This document shows positions 1 through 11,530 of a stretch of 64,000 bases of DNA, piece after piece. The notes under the pieces were generated by a model. It saw only the letters and a program-made list of their open reading frames with translations. It was not told the origin of the DNA and searched no databases. Positions within the stretch are counted from its first letter, which is position 1. Each line of letters begins with the position of its first letter. Origin of the DNA: Lepidodermella squamata (lineage: Eukaryota > Gastrotricha); NCBI GenBank assembly GCA_047495785.1, contig JBLDXI010000009.1:4774001-4838000 (forward strand). Reading direction: 5' to 3'. Both the position numbers and the translations under genes were made by a program.

Positions 1-198
1 GACCTGAAGGTCGCGTGCCATCTGCACGTGTCTGCTTTTTCTGCGAAAAATACAGAAGAATGAGCTGGCATTATAAATACGACACTCAGTTTTATTTTGT
101 CATTGGAAAATTTCGGAAAATAAAGAAAAATCGAGGAAAAATTCACAGAATCATTAAATAATCAAATGAGAATTACGTCTAGTTTTTGCATTTTTAGC

Positions 199-1814
199 TT
201 ATGCTAAGATAGAAGTGAGAAATGCTGCTGCAACCAGACTTGCAGTCAGAATTGTGCAGGCTCGCTCCTGTTGAGCTCCACTTTTCTTTCGACTCGGGCG
301 ACCTGTGTTTAGGAAATCTGCGATTGTAAGCTCAGCTGCGCTATCGCCCAGTGAAGCTTTCATATTTTTAACTGCCTGATTTGCAGCAGCCTCCAAATCC
401 GTCGTTGACAGATCAGCGCCGTTTGTTGAAGCGACTTTCGCTTCGAAACTAGCCTTGAATTTGTTATTTGCCGAACTATGAAAGAAAATATTGTAGAGAT
501 TTTCCAGTTCCTGAATCATTCAAATTACTCGTAAGCCAAGCCAGAGACAGAGACCGAACTGGCGCCATTGAGATTTTTCTTCATATCACTTGCCAATAAA
601 TCTCGAGCCATTTGGCTAGTGTCCGCATCGCTCAGAGCCGTTGGAGGAATAGCCGTTCCATTCGGATACAAAAGTTGGTTAGGATTGATTGAAAACGCTG
701 TCGCCGTCATGAACTTCAAATTGAGACAAAACAGGCCATTCGGCTTTATTAAACTTACTCATTCTGTACAGTGCGTCATCGGGTGGCGAAGTTTGCTGAA
801 CAACGGCTGGGACTTGGGCTGTCGTAGTTGGGGCTGCAAATTGCGTAGTGGGGGCTGCGGATGTCGGAGGGTTCGTTTTGATCGCTGCTGTTGAAACCGC
901 CACGGCAGCAACTTCATCTGGATCTTCTTCCTGTTCAATTTGTGTTGTTAAAGCTTGACTTGCCTTCGAGCTAGTTGTATCAGCCGCGGTCGTTGGCGCT
1001 TTGTATGTTGTAGTTGTCAATTCTTAAGAAACAAAAATTAATATCGCGAAGCAGGTAGACTTTACAAATCACCACCTGATAAGCTGTAAGTAAGGCATGC
1101 CTGCTTTAAAGCGTTGTAATTGCTTTTATCAAGCCTCTTGTAAATCGTGAAAGTTGTCATCGAATCGACTGTACGAAATGTATCGTTTTCCGATGTAAAT
1201 CCGATAGACATTCTTGCTATATCCCAGGTGTAAAGGTTCGTGAGTGAAACCACTTTAGGAGTGCTCTCCGAGTCGAGTGTAGCACTAAGCTTATCACCTC
1301 TAAATTCCAGTCGCACGAAGTTCCAAAATCCAGCTTGGAGTTCTAGCAAGCTTTCGACTGACTGAGTCCCTGATGAATCTTTACTCCATCTCAATTTAAG
1401 AGACTTTTGGGAAATCAACAGTTCAAGTCGAGAGACGTCATTCAATCCTAGAAACGCGAATATTCCACCCGCGCCCTGGCTATTCGAAGGGATAGCGTAG
1501 TATAGCGAGATGACCCACCCGCCATCAAACAGAGACTTAGCGTCCTGTAAATCGAATGTGGCAACCTTTTGATTTACGCCGAAACACGTTCCAGGTACTT
1601 TTGAGGGACCCGGGCAGTTCTCAGGCCATCTGAGGTACATTTGGGTAGCTGGGATCGACCTGAAGACTTCGTTGCTACGCGACTGATTGTCTAGTGGGAA
1701 AACGGCATACAAGTCGTCTGGCTGCGGTAGAACGTTCAGCAAAGGATGCTTCTGCTGAGTGGAATATTGAGGCAAAATCTGAATATTAAGCAATGCGATA
1801 AGAATCCAGTGCAT
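199..1814 (-). CDS. LamG-like/mucin/SEA-like surface protein (array gene 1)
   Basis: Exons on the minus strand are 1814-1076, 1022-759, 697-529 and 475-199. They join in frame with phases 1, 1, 2 to give 482 aa. The first exon encodes a signal peptide (about residues 1-18) and a LamG/concanavalin-like domain with the family marks HPLLNVLP, VFPLD, CPGP...GTCF and a terminal N-Y-x-A-L-x-x-A-C motif. The second exon is a Thr/Ala/Pro-rich stalk. Exons three and four encode an SEA-like domain (YPNGT, ALSDADT, then F-x-A-x-V and L-x-I-x-D-F-L). The tail has basic residues RPSRKKS, then a small-residue site and a hydrophobic end, as in a GPI signal. The likely role is a GPI-anchored, glycosylated surface or cuticle/mucus protein, inferred from architecture only. 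The first donor (GTGGTG) is weak but is the only one that fits the phase used by all paralogues. A minus-strand AATAAA lies at 91-96. Confidence 0.8.
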
Positions 1815-2322
1815 TGTCGATCAGCTAAATTGAGATGGAAAATATTCGAGGCTCTCGATCGGTATGAAGACTTTGCCAATGTTTTGTATCTCCGAACCAT
1901 GGTCGTTTTAATTTCCGCTAAAGCATCAATGTTTACACTGGCGATCGCTGCATTTCAAAACATTGCGATAATTGAAAAACTTGAAATTAAACGAATATGG
2001 TTTTATCAAGCGTTCTAAGTTTTATTAAGAGGACTGATTCCTATGGCATAAGCAGCATATGAATCGCAGATTTTTGAAGAAGAATAAGAAGATAATTAGA
2101 TCCGTTGAAAATATACATCTTAACACTTGATAGTTAGGTTCACGCCGTATGATCTAGGAATAAGGAAAATTGAAGTTGAAGTAAGACAAAGATAGATTAG
2201 AGATAATTGATCCATCCATATTCCATCCTATAGATTCAAACTCGGCTATAAAAGATACATCTGCATTTTCGGAATTATCAGGTAGGCTAACAAGTTTTCG
2301 CTTATCATCTTTTTCCGTAGCA
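1815..2322. other. Intergenic spacer between array genes 1 and 2
   Basis: About 0.5 kb separates the start of gene 1 from the stop of gene 2. I see no supported gene. On the minus strand an acceptor-like CAATTTAG sits about 12 nt before the gene 1 ATG, and a minus-strand AATAAA at 2021-2026 could serve gene 2. The open frame at 2154-2399 is the gene 2 last exon read in another frame. Confidence 0.5.
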
Positions 2323-2985
2323 TCAGCGCATTGCCAGGACGATTCCACAGAGAACGTAATAGATGCTCGAGCAGCTGCAAAATAATTTCCCCACTCCATT
2401 CTTCAAATTTGTTGCAGGAGTAGATCCCGTTGTAGATCGCGGAGTGTAAAGGAATTCTTGAACGGTCAAAGATGAAGCGGCATCCCCGAATGAGGATTTC
2501 ATACTAACGACGGCTTTGTTCGCCGCTGATGTTAGGTCCGCCCCGGACGTATTGCTCACAGCGGGAACATTGAATGCCACTCGGAATGTCTTGTTCCCTG
2601 AACTAAAAAATTGAATGATTGACTATTCATAAATTCATGAAATCCACGATTTCAAATACGTACTCATAGGAGATAGCCACTACCATGCCGAGAATTGATC
2701 CATTAGAGCTGTTCTTCAGATCGTTGGCCACAAAGTCTCGAAGCGCTTTGGCAGTGGTTGTATCGTTGAGGACGGAAGTTGTAACCATTGTACCATTCGG
2801 GAAAAGGAGCTTGCTTGATCTTACGGTAAAACCTGAATTAAAATGTGCAGAATTGCTAATTTAATGCTGGTAAAACATTTCGAACTGTAGGATCCCATTC
2901 CGCCATCAGGTGACTGGGGTGCTTGTGAGACTGTAAAACGGAATCCTATCACAGCTAAGATAAATATTACCCGTAGTATACTCAT
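2323..2985 (-). CDS. Short SEA-like surface protein without LamG (array gene 2)
   Basis: Exons on the minus strand are 2985-2877, 2832-2664 (169 nt) and 2602-2323, giving 185 aa. The start at 2985 is chosen because MSILR aligns with MSLLR of the paralogue at 7435 and opens a clean signal peptide, although the frame is open upstream. After a short linker (QAPQSPDGG) comes the two-exon SEA-like domain. Its first part is LFPNGT...VLNDTTTA...ISYE and its second is FNVPAV...GADLTSAANKAV...LTVQEFL. The C-terminus is Cys-rich and hydrophobic (KLFCSCSSIYYVLCGIVLA), consistent with a GPI signal or membrane tail. No LamG or mucin exon is present, so this is a minimal family member. The first donor (GTTTTA) is weak. 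The function is unknown; membrane attachment is inferred. Confidence 0.7.
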
Positions 2986-4568
2986 ATTTCTCAATAGGAG
3001 AAATGGCAGGTCAAAATTTTCTCTATGTCTAACACTGTACACTTCGAACTCAGAATAACAGATCCTCTGTTCATGTTTAAGCATTCAACCAGGAGGTTAA
3101 TAAATTTTTCATGACGTCTAGTTTTAGCGTTAATTTGTCTGAGCTTTTCCGCGTGACTGCAAAGCTTACGAAACGGGAATGACTGGATGGAGGGGAATGA
3201 CAATGGTATAGTGATGATTAGTGATCACTAAATTCTCCATGGGGATGATGGCCCCTGGAGATGCTTCAAAATCGAGTCACAATAAAGGACTCAAATAATC
3301 GCTCAGTTCATTTAAGCATTCAACGTGGTTCATGCTTTTTTCATGACTCCGAGTTCTAGTTCTGATATTTCTCTGACTGCTAAGTTTACGAGTATGACGA
3401 GGGATGAACATAGCAGCGATGATTGATTCTCCATCGATAAGGTGGACCATGATTAGCCAGCTCGGCCAGGCCAGACAACAAAATATTGATTTATTCCACT
3501 GTTTCGTTAATTTTTTGAGGTTTGAGGTTAATTTTGAAGATTTTCCACTAAAACTCGCTCTAAATATTAACCAAAGCGATTCGTGACGACTTTTGGCCAA
3601 AGATCTCGTCATTCAACTGGGGCGTGTAGAAAGTAAAAAGACGTCCAAGGTACGGATACCGACGCCTGCGGTGAAAAATTCACAGGGGTGACCCTTACAC
3701 TTCGCCAAATTCTTCTCATTTTCCCAAATTGTAGGTCGTAGGTAGTAGGTACGGATGACCCGTGCCCAACCATAGCCTACTTTCTACACTGGCTTTCAGG
3801 TCATTTTTCAAATAAATCAGTGCTCCGCAAGCTCAGGTTTTTTTCGGCCGCGTGCAGGCTGGGCAGTTCAAGGCAGTTCAGGCAGTATTTTTTATTTTTT
3901 ATTTCCGCCAAAGTTCGGCTACAAAAAGCATCAACTTCTGTAATGCTGCTCGCTTGATTTTTTAAACATTGAGATAATTTAGAAATTATACCGTTTTCAC
4001 CTTCATAGAGAACGGAGTGCGTGAAAATCGAAAGATAATAAGCTGTCAACATTTTTATGGTGAACTTTTTGCTCGGTATTTGAAATTAATTTGTTGCCAT
4101 TACGAGAAAAGAAGTCTTTTTTCTGATCCCTACGTTCTCTATGGAGCATAGTGGAGTTCTGTAAATGCGAGCGAAGTCTATAAAAAACTTGAAACATTCT
4201 CCTCGAAGTGAATATAATGAATTTCCATGGTGTTCAAAGTTGTACCGGCTACCCTTGCAATTTGAGCACATGCCATTCGAAAACCACTCTATAGAAGGAC
4301 GTGCATTTTTAGCTACGTCTTACCCTAAGCTGCGGTAGCATTACTGTTATCAAAACTGCGATCAACTCATGCAGAAATTTCTTTAATTAGTCAGAGGCTT
4401 TTAAACCAGAATACTGATATAATATTAAGAAAATATTGATAACATAGAAACATTCGTGGGGTTAACGCCTCTCAAAAAGGAATAATGAAAAGTGAAATGT
4501 AAGGCAAAGACAGATTACAGGTTATCGAGGTTCGATATTGTCGATTATCGATATTGATGATTTCACGA
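2986..4568. other. 1.6-kb intergenic region with short repeats
   Basis: I see no convincing gene. Two related copies of a motif beginning ttaagcattcaac and containing ttttcatgac lie near 3080 and 3310, and a third lies near 7540 upstream of array gene 4. Upstream sequence was therefore duplicated together with the short SEA genes. At 3640-3790 there is a repeat-like stretch with caggggtgacccttacact and cacttcgcc, resembling sequence near 41870-41905. ORFs at 3277-3612 and 3801-4271 have no recognisable features. Confidence 0.4.
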
Positions 4569-6241
4569 TCAATTTATCCAATTATATAACTGCTGAAGAC
4601 CCAGGCTAATCAGGCAAATGCCGATCGAGTTACTCCAGACGGATGAAGCAGCGCCGCTTTTTGCTCTACGGGGTCTCCCTGTGTTGAGAAAGTCTTGGAT
4701 CGTAAGGTTCGCAGCATCCGAGCCAAATGATGCATTCATATTCGCCACGGCGTTATTCGCGGCCTTTTGTAGATCTTTATCTGAAAGCTCCGCCCCATTA
4801 GTCGGTGCGACCTGTGCAGTGAAATTCACGTTGAACGCCTTGGTACTTTGGCTTGGAAATGCAAATCAAATTAAACCAAATTAAAATTATTTAGAGGTTA
4901 GAACTAACTCAACGGTGATGCTGTTGACCGTAACAGCTGTTGCTCCATTTAGATTGTTCTTCATGTCGGCAGCCAAAGCAGACGAAACAGTATTGAGTGT
5001 GGCAGGATCCGAGAGCGCTTCAGCTGGAACCGATGTCCCGTTAGGATATCGCAGTTGCCCAGGTTTGACGTTGAACGCTAATTAAAAATTGAATATTAAT
5101 CAGTTGGAGTTTTCAAAGCTTACTCAGGCCATAGAGTGAATCAGGGCTTGGACTTGTAGAGGCAGCTGGAGTAGGCGGAGGGTTAGTAGCAGGCGGGGCA
5201 GTTGTCATTGCGGGGGTTGACGAGAGAACAACTGAAGCTGGCTTCGCTGTCGAAGATTGGGTCGTAGTTGTTGTTGGTGGTAATTTTGATGTTAGCGTAG
5301 CAGCGACAATCTTCGTTGGATTGGCTGTAACATCTTTGACAGTTGGGCCTTTCGTGGGAGCCACAGATGTACTAGTAGTCCAAGCCTTTGTTGCGGTGGT
5401 TGGAGAAGCAGTAGTAGAAGTAGTAGACGTAGTATTACCTAAGGAAAAACGATTGTAAAATCCCCTTCGCTAGCTTTATATTGAAGTAACTAGTTCGAAA
5501 TTTACCTAAATACGACCGGCAGGCGTTTGATATAGCCTTCTCCTCAGCGTCGGTGATGGAGCTGGTTGTGTAGACTATGAGGCAAGCCATCGCGTCCCCT
5601 GCGCCAAATTTTGTCGCTGTGCTAAAGCCTATTCTGAAGCGATCGGCACTAGCAAGCGAAATCGAACCAACGTTTGCATTTTGGTTAGGTCCAACCCCAA
5701 ATTTAGCGATGGCGTGTGCTCCATCATATTTGATTCGAACATACGTCCACGTGCCTATTTTAAGATCTGCGAAAGTTGCGGAACCTCGACCATTCGCTGA
5801 TGCAGGATATTCGAACCTGAGCGTAGGTCCTGCGACCACCGCAGAAATAATGTCGTTGCTATCCTTGACAAATGAAAAAACGGCACCTCGTGATGTTGAA
5901 CTGTTGACCTTGTAGTAAAAGGACGCGTGAAATCTGTTGTCGATTTTCGGTAAATTATCAGGCGTAAAGCCATTCAGCTCCACTCTACTTTCATTCGTTG
6001 TGAAACACGAACCGGCGATGTTAGTCGGTCCAAAGCAGTAGTCCGGCCAACTTTTTGCTGGCTGTGTGCCCTCCAGCGGTCTCGGTGCAACAGCTCGGTC
6101 CCATGAAATGCTGTCGAGTGGGAATACACCGTACAAATCGGCCTGTCTTGGTAGCAAAGCAATCAGAGGGTGTTCAGCCGATACACGCCCCACTACAACT
6201 ATAATCGCAAGAAACACGTTCGAAAAGCGTTCTATAGCCAT
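4569..6241 (-). CDS. LamG-like/mucin/SEA-like surface protein (array gene 3)
   Basis: Exons on the minus strand are 6241-5506, 5438-5124, 5077-4909 (169 nt) and 4851-4569. Phases 1, 1, 2 agree and the product is 500 aa. The signal peptide is about residues 1-22. The LamG-like domain carries HPLIALLP, YGVFPLDSIS, GPTNIAGSCF, FHASFYYK, GDAMACLIVY and ISNACRSYLG. The second exon is a roughly 105-residue Thr/Pro/Ala/Ser stalk, probably densely O-glycosylated. The SEA-like part reads FNVKPGQLRYPNGT, ALSDPAT, VTVNSI and FNVNFTAQV through LTIQDFLNTGRP. The C-terminus after RRAKSGAAS is hydrophobic, as in GPI signals. This is the best-preserved full-length member and a good type sequence for the family. 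The function (surface coat or lectin-like binding) is an inference. Confidence 0.85.
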
Positions 6242-6722
6242 ATTTCTTGAAAATTCCGATAAAATACCCCAAGCTCTAGTTCTTCTAGAAGCGATGTTAG
6301 AGTAAATAAGCAGGGTTCAACGGGAAATGATTATTGTGCGGATTGGATTTATTAAATTCACCAGGAGGCTTGTCATGTATGGCTGAAAGCCGCGCGTATT
6401 CAGCCGATTTCTTCATTTCCTTCAAAACTAACATTATTTGATCGTATCAGTTTTTTAGCTCGAATCATTTTCTGCAATAATACTTCGCCATAAAAAATCG
6501 GGGTTATCAGGTACTAAAGTTCTATTTGAAACTCAAAACTTGTCAATATTCAATATTCCGCCCAACTAAGATCTACAATGTGTTCTTGTAAAGTTGAAAA
6601 TGATCAAAGGCGAGGATTTGGTTCTCTAAACATTACAATGGAATAAACAAATCCTTATGATCATTGTTTATCATCAGGTTATTTTGGTAGGCTACAGATT
6701 TTTCTTCCAAGAGAATCAGTGA
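6242..6722. other. Spacer between array genes 3 and 4
   Basis: This AT-rich spacer of about 0.48 kb shows no supported gene. It holds the presumed promoter of gene 3 and the 3' flank of gene 4. No clear TATA box was found. Confidence 0.4.
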
Positions 6723-7435
6723 TCAGCGCATAACTAGGATGATTCCACAGAAAACACAAGCGATAGTCGAGCAGCTGCAAACTAATTTCGTCACGCCACT
6801 CTTCAAAGTTGTTGCAAGAACAGAGCTCATTGTGGACGTCATTAGCATTGGAGGCTGCGACATTAATCGCTGCGTGTAAAGGAATTCTTGTACGGTCAGC
6901 GCTGAAGCCGCATCTCCAAATGATGACTTCATGTTAAGGACAGCCTTGCTCGCCGCTGATTTCAGATCTGCCTCGGACGTATTCCCCATAGCAGGGGCAT
7001 TCAAGGCCACTCGGAATGTTTTGTTCCCGGATCTGCATATTGAAAGATCATTTTACATAGATTTAAAAATCCACGATGTCAAATTCATACTCGTAGGAAA
7101 TATCCATTACCATGGCGAAAATCGAGCCATTAGAGCTGTTTCTCATATCGTTGGCCACAAAGTCACGAAGCGCCCTGGCAGCGGTTGTATCGTTGAGGAC
7201 GGATGTAGTAACCTCCGTACCATTCGGAAATAGCAGCTTGCTCGGCCTTACGGTGAAACCTTTAATAAAACGCGCGGAATTACAATGAACTAATGTTGGT
7301 TATACATTTCGAACTGTAAGATGACATTTGTTGTTGAGGTGGCCCCATTCCGCCATCAGGTGACTGGGGTGCTTGCGAGGCAATCTGATGGGATCCTATC
7401 ACAGCTAAGATCGAGATTATCCGCAGCAGACTCAT
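6723..7435 (-). CDS. Short SEA-like surface protein without LamG (array gene 4)
   Basis: Exons on the minus strand are 7435-7306, 7259-7091 (169 nt) and 7032-6723, giving 202 aa. It is a close paralogue of the gene at 2985-2323. Shared marks are the signal peptide (MSLLRI...), the QAPQSPDGGMG linker, KLLFPNGT, VLNDTTAA, ISYE, FGDAASALTVQEFLYT, and a Cys-rich hydrophobic tail (KLVCSCSTIACVFCGIILV). An in-frame ATG at 7465 would add ten residues. The 7435 start is preferred because it aligns with the paralogue. The last exon has a Met/Ser-rich insert of about 10 residues relative to gene 2. GPI or membrane attachment is inferred from the tail, and the function is unknown. Confidence 0.75.
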
Positions 7436-8481
7436 ATTTGTTAATGTTGTAAATGGCAGGGTCAAAAATATGTCTATTTTTCCTCTCTCTCACACCCCTC
7501 ACTCTACTAGGAGCTCAATTCCCCAGCGTAATGTTTCATGTTAACGCATTCAACGAGGAGGTTCATACATTTTTCACGACTCTGTAGTGTGTAGTGCTGA
7601 AACGTCTGTGACTGTTTCGCGATGAACGCACGGCTGCATAGCTTACGAATACGGGATACGTGGGATGACGATCCCTGGTAATTCAGATGCTGGCATTAAA
7701 TTGGTTTTTGTTTGTAAAATCGATTCACAAAACAGGACTGGCCGTGGGATCTGGGGGATCTAATCAATTAATGGTCAAGAAACTACTGCGGACACATCGG
7801 CTAACCGCAGAAGCTGACGACCTTTCTGCTAAAGGAAGTATGAGCACTAGCTATCGTAAACTAGTTGTCGTAAACCGATTTAACAAAGAGTTGCGAATGG
7901 ATTTGGCTTGAATAGATTCCGTAAATTCCGAAATATGAACTGGGCTGCTTGTTGGCAAAGCTTGGGTAGAATACTTGCGGGGCTTAGATCATTCGGGCAA
8001 ATAAATTAACGGAACACACGAGAATGCAATGTGGAGCATCTTCTCCGCTGCAATTTTCATTCTTCCCTTTCAGATAAATCGACTAGTTCATTCGACATTG
8101 TTATATTTTCATTGATTATTTTGCTTGACGCCGCTGGAATAGGAAGTTCGATCATAATGGCATTCGATTCTTAGAAACTATTTGCTTCATAACACTCTTT
8201 TATGACGCTTTTACACGATATTATACATTGTTTATTTATTCGAAAATGTGTGATTTTTCAGGGCCACAAGAAAATTCGAACATTTGAAAATCAGGCTGAG
8301 AATAAAAAAAAGATGTATGGAAAGCGCATTTTCCAAGCAAACAGCAGAGATCAAAGATGAGAGAAGTCTGAGCTTAACACGGCCTCATTCACTCAATAAG
8401 AGGTTTTAAATAGGTAATCAGCGTTTAGGAAATTCGTCAAAAGAAAGCAAATGTCAAAAAGGGGTGATGGGGGTAAAACTG
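7436..8481. other. 1-kb intergenic region
   Basis: The part next to gene 4 (7480-7680) repeats the upstream motif seen near 3080, which shows duplication of gene plus promoter. The plus-strand ORF at 7687-7911 has no recognisable domain, signal peptide or splice context and is not called. The rest is AT-rich with nothing supported. Confidence 0.4.
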
Positions 8482-10257
8482 TCAAATGCTGATAATTGTG
8501 ACCACCAGGCTACCAAATAAAGCCATAAGAGTGGCACTTCCTCGCAGGATCGTCGCAGCATTCTTCTTCCTCGATGGCCTGCCAGTATTCAGGAAATCTT
8601 GGATAGTCAAATTAGCGGCTGCATCTCCAAATGAAGTTGTCATTTTTGTAACGGCACTCCCTGCAACTTTTTGAAGGTCGCTTTCAGACAACTCAGCTGC
8701 ACTGGTGGAGGCGACTTGCGCAGTGAAATTCACCTTGAACGTATTTGTCGACGCACTGTGATTGTTGGAGAAAAAATGTTTGAATTATCCTGACATTCGA
8801 CTAATATCCTCTCACTCATAATTGATGCTGCTGACCGCGACTGAAGCAGCTCCATTCAGATTTGTCTTCATATCGTTCGCTAGTGAAGAACGGATAAGAG
8901 CGGCAGTTGCTGGATCAGATAAAGCCGCCGCGGTAACGATAGTTCCGTCAGACAGTCGGAGCTCTCCAGGTTTGACGTTGAATGCTAGAAAAAAGATGAT
9001 TGAATATTATCAAACATTCAGGAATGACAGATTGAAAAACGCGCACATCATTTTAAAATTATGTAGCCCCAGTTAAGTAGAAAAAAGCGAAGAAATTGGA
9101 ATATTAGAACGACTTTGTTTTTGCACGCTTTTTCAGCAGGCAAAAATAAGACTTTTATGTGACTTTCCCGCTCAAAAATGGATCGAGATTTTACTTACTC
9201 AATGCATAGAGAGAATCCGCAGCAGGTGTTGTAGGTGCACTGCTTGAGCTAGGTAGAATTGTTGGTTGTGTTGCAGGGGCGTCTGATTTAGCAGAAATCT
9301 GAGTCGTTCCAGTGATTACTACTGGGTTATCAACTGATTGCGGTTTCGCTGTGCTTGTACTCGACTGGGTTATTGAAGCTGCATTAACGGCTTGGGCAGA
9401 CGTAGGTGCTGTTTTTAAAGTCACGGCTGAAGGGCTCATTGTCGAGAACGATGTGCTAGAGCTTGACTGCGTCATAGTTTTGGCTATATCTTAAAAAAAG
9501 TAATGAATTCTGGATTCATGCGCGTTATAAAACGTTACTCATATAGGCTTGACATGCCGCTGTTACGGATTTACTTTCTTCTAAGCTGATACTTGATTTG
9601 TAAATGACTACGCAAGCCAGGGCATCACCAGGCATGAAATGAGTTGAGCTGGAGAAGCCAAGGCGGAAACGATTTGAGTTGCGTAGATCCATGCTATTAA
9701 CGTCAAAACCATTACTGTAAGAAGTCCCCAATCCAATTATCAGCTGTGAAATTTCGTCGTATCGTATCTTAACGGGTGTCCATTTGTCAACCCAAATAGG
9801 CCCGTAACGATAAATTGACTTTTTTGTCGAGATTGACGCTTGATGAGTTAACTTCAACAGTGAGAACGTCGGCTCCATCATTGCTGAGCGAAAACACCGC
9901 GCCCAGAGTATTATTACTTTTCAGCTTGTAAAAAAATGTAACGTGAAAATTGGTGCTTAAATCAGGAAAATTGCTAGCCGAATATTCACTCATTCGTTCA
10001 GCTTTTTCGGTAGTGAAACACGAGCTGGCTGCATTAGTCGGGCCGACGCAATCTGACCAGTCACTTCTCACAGTTGCGCCGGTCAAATGATTTGGACCGA
10101 CGTCTCTATCCATCGAAATGCTGTCGAGAGGAAAAACAGCAAATAGCTTATCCTTTTGAGGCAGCAGCGACATCAGCGGATGTTCCTCGGGAGTAGCCGC
10201 GTATGCTTCCAACGTGATGGCTACAGCTAGCGTCAAAAAAACCTTGCAAATCGACAT
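8482..10257 (-). CDS. LamG-like/mucin/SEA-like protein with a one-base frameshift (array gene 5)
   Basis: Exons on the minus strand are 10257-9539, 9489-9199, 8984-8816 (169 nt) and 8755-8482. The first exon opens with a signal peptide (to about residue 21) and the LamG marks HPLMSLLP, FAVFPLDSIS, GPTNAASSCF and FHVTFFYK. Within a run of six A (9820-9825 on the minus strand) the reading frame shifts by one. Before it reads EVNSSSVNLDKK. After it, the frame one base later reads WTPVKIRYDE, RFRLGF and GDALACVVIY. Dropping one A makes the total exactly 484 codons and restores alignment to the paralogue at 18196-16388. The SEA-like part and the GPI-like tail (RPSRKKNAAT...) are intact. It is either a recent pseudogene or an assembly error in a homopolymer; the intact remainder favours error or a very young lesion. 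Confidence 0.75.
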
Positions 10258-10576
10258 GATGGAAAAAAATTATCAGTCAAAGATGAGCTGAAGGTTTGAC
10301 TGCCTGGTGTTACCTAGGGTTGTTGATTTGATCGGAAACCACGCATCGACACACCAATAACATTTTGCAATCAAACGACTTAACGAGATTTCAAGGGTTT
10401 AATCTATCACGATGTGCCGCATTTCCTTTCTAACATTTCATGGCATGGCTTTATTCAACGAATTTTTCAATTAATTATTCGAAGAGCCCTAATATATTTT
10501 TAGGCCAGCAAACAAGAGCCATTCGAAAGCAAACAAAAAATATGTTGAACATGACCCAATTTCTGAACGAAATTTC

Positions 10577-11029
10577 CACTAGAAAAAAATCTGGTTTATT
10601 AGCACAAAACTCTCAAAATGCTCTTGCTAATAAACCCTTTGGCGAAGGGTTTATTATTTACTTTTAGATATTTAAGAAGCTAAAAAGACAAAATTTGATT
10701 ACGGAACAATGAAAAACTAGCTATTTAAGTATCAGAGTAGATAATAAAAGTAGAATCTCTGGAATTCAATACCTACTGATTATATTAATAATTCTCATAA
10801 TAACTTTAAAAACTATGTTAAACAGCTCGACCTTAATAACTATTTGACGTCAGTAGTGAGGCGCCATGACATTTTGTACCTATGACCATTTCGCCACTGT
10901 TGTTCGCGAACAAGAAGAAGAATAAAGAATAAAGAATAAAGATAATAAAACCGTCGCCAGAGGGTTCATGTTTATTAGCAAGAGCACTTTGAGGGTTTTG
11001 AGCTAATAAACCAGATTTTTTTTCTAGTG
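10577..11029. mobile_element. MITE-like element with long terminal inverted repeats
   Basis: The left end CACTAGAAAAAAATCTGG (10577) continues through TTTATTAGC and TGCTCTTGCTAATAAAC. It is mirrored at the right end, where the reverse complement reads CACTAGAAAAAAAATCTGG, TTTATTAGC and TGCTCTTGCTAATAAAC. The arms are roughly 80 nt and the element about 453 bp, with an AT-rich core and no ORF. I cannot define a confident target-site duplication, so the superfamily is unassigned. Confidence 0.7.
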
Positions 11030-11374
11030 TCTACGTAGTTTATACTGAAAGAAATCAGAGAACAAGAGAATACTAATTTTTTTTGAATCCGTAAAGACTG
11101 GACTGGTAGTAGGCCATGATGCTAAAAATAAAATATCAAATCGCGACTGACTTTAACATATTATGTATACCATTTGTCAGGTTAATGAGGTAAGGATATT
11201 ATATTTTTAACGCTATAATAATAATAATAATTTCTTTTTCAAAGCGAACTTTGAGAACTAGAAGGGCATGCCACTTACTCTAACCCTAGGTCTTAAAGTG
11301 AGTGAGTGAGATGAACATCTTAAGACGGAGTTCGACTGGTGCAGTCTAGCTGACACTCCCAGCATCCCAATTTT

Positions 11375-11530
11375 CTATTTTGTAACGCGAAGGATTGGTA
11401 AAACCACCGCGAGGCCAAGGGAGGACTCGATCGTGGTTCCGTCGTCACTAGGACTTGAACCCAGTCCCGAGCGATATCCCCTCAGATACACAGTACACAG
11501 TAGCTCAACCACACACAGAGCCACCGTGCC
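11375..11530 (-). repeat. tRNA-derived SINE-like segment
   Basis: On the minus strand GTGGCTCTGTGTGTGGTTGA resembles a pol III A box, and GGTTCAAGTCC (11461-11451) is a good B box. The spacing is tRNA-like, but the flanking arms do not pair as an acceptor stem. Similar A/B box pairs occur near 54640 and 56480. This fits decayed tRNA-derived SINEs rather than a functional tRNA. Confidence 0.45.

Noticed and set aside
2154-2399. Minus ORF overlapping the end of array gene 2
   Set aside because: It is another frame of the last exon; the spliced frame has clear family motifs and a stop at 2323.
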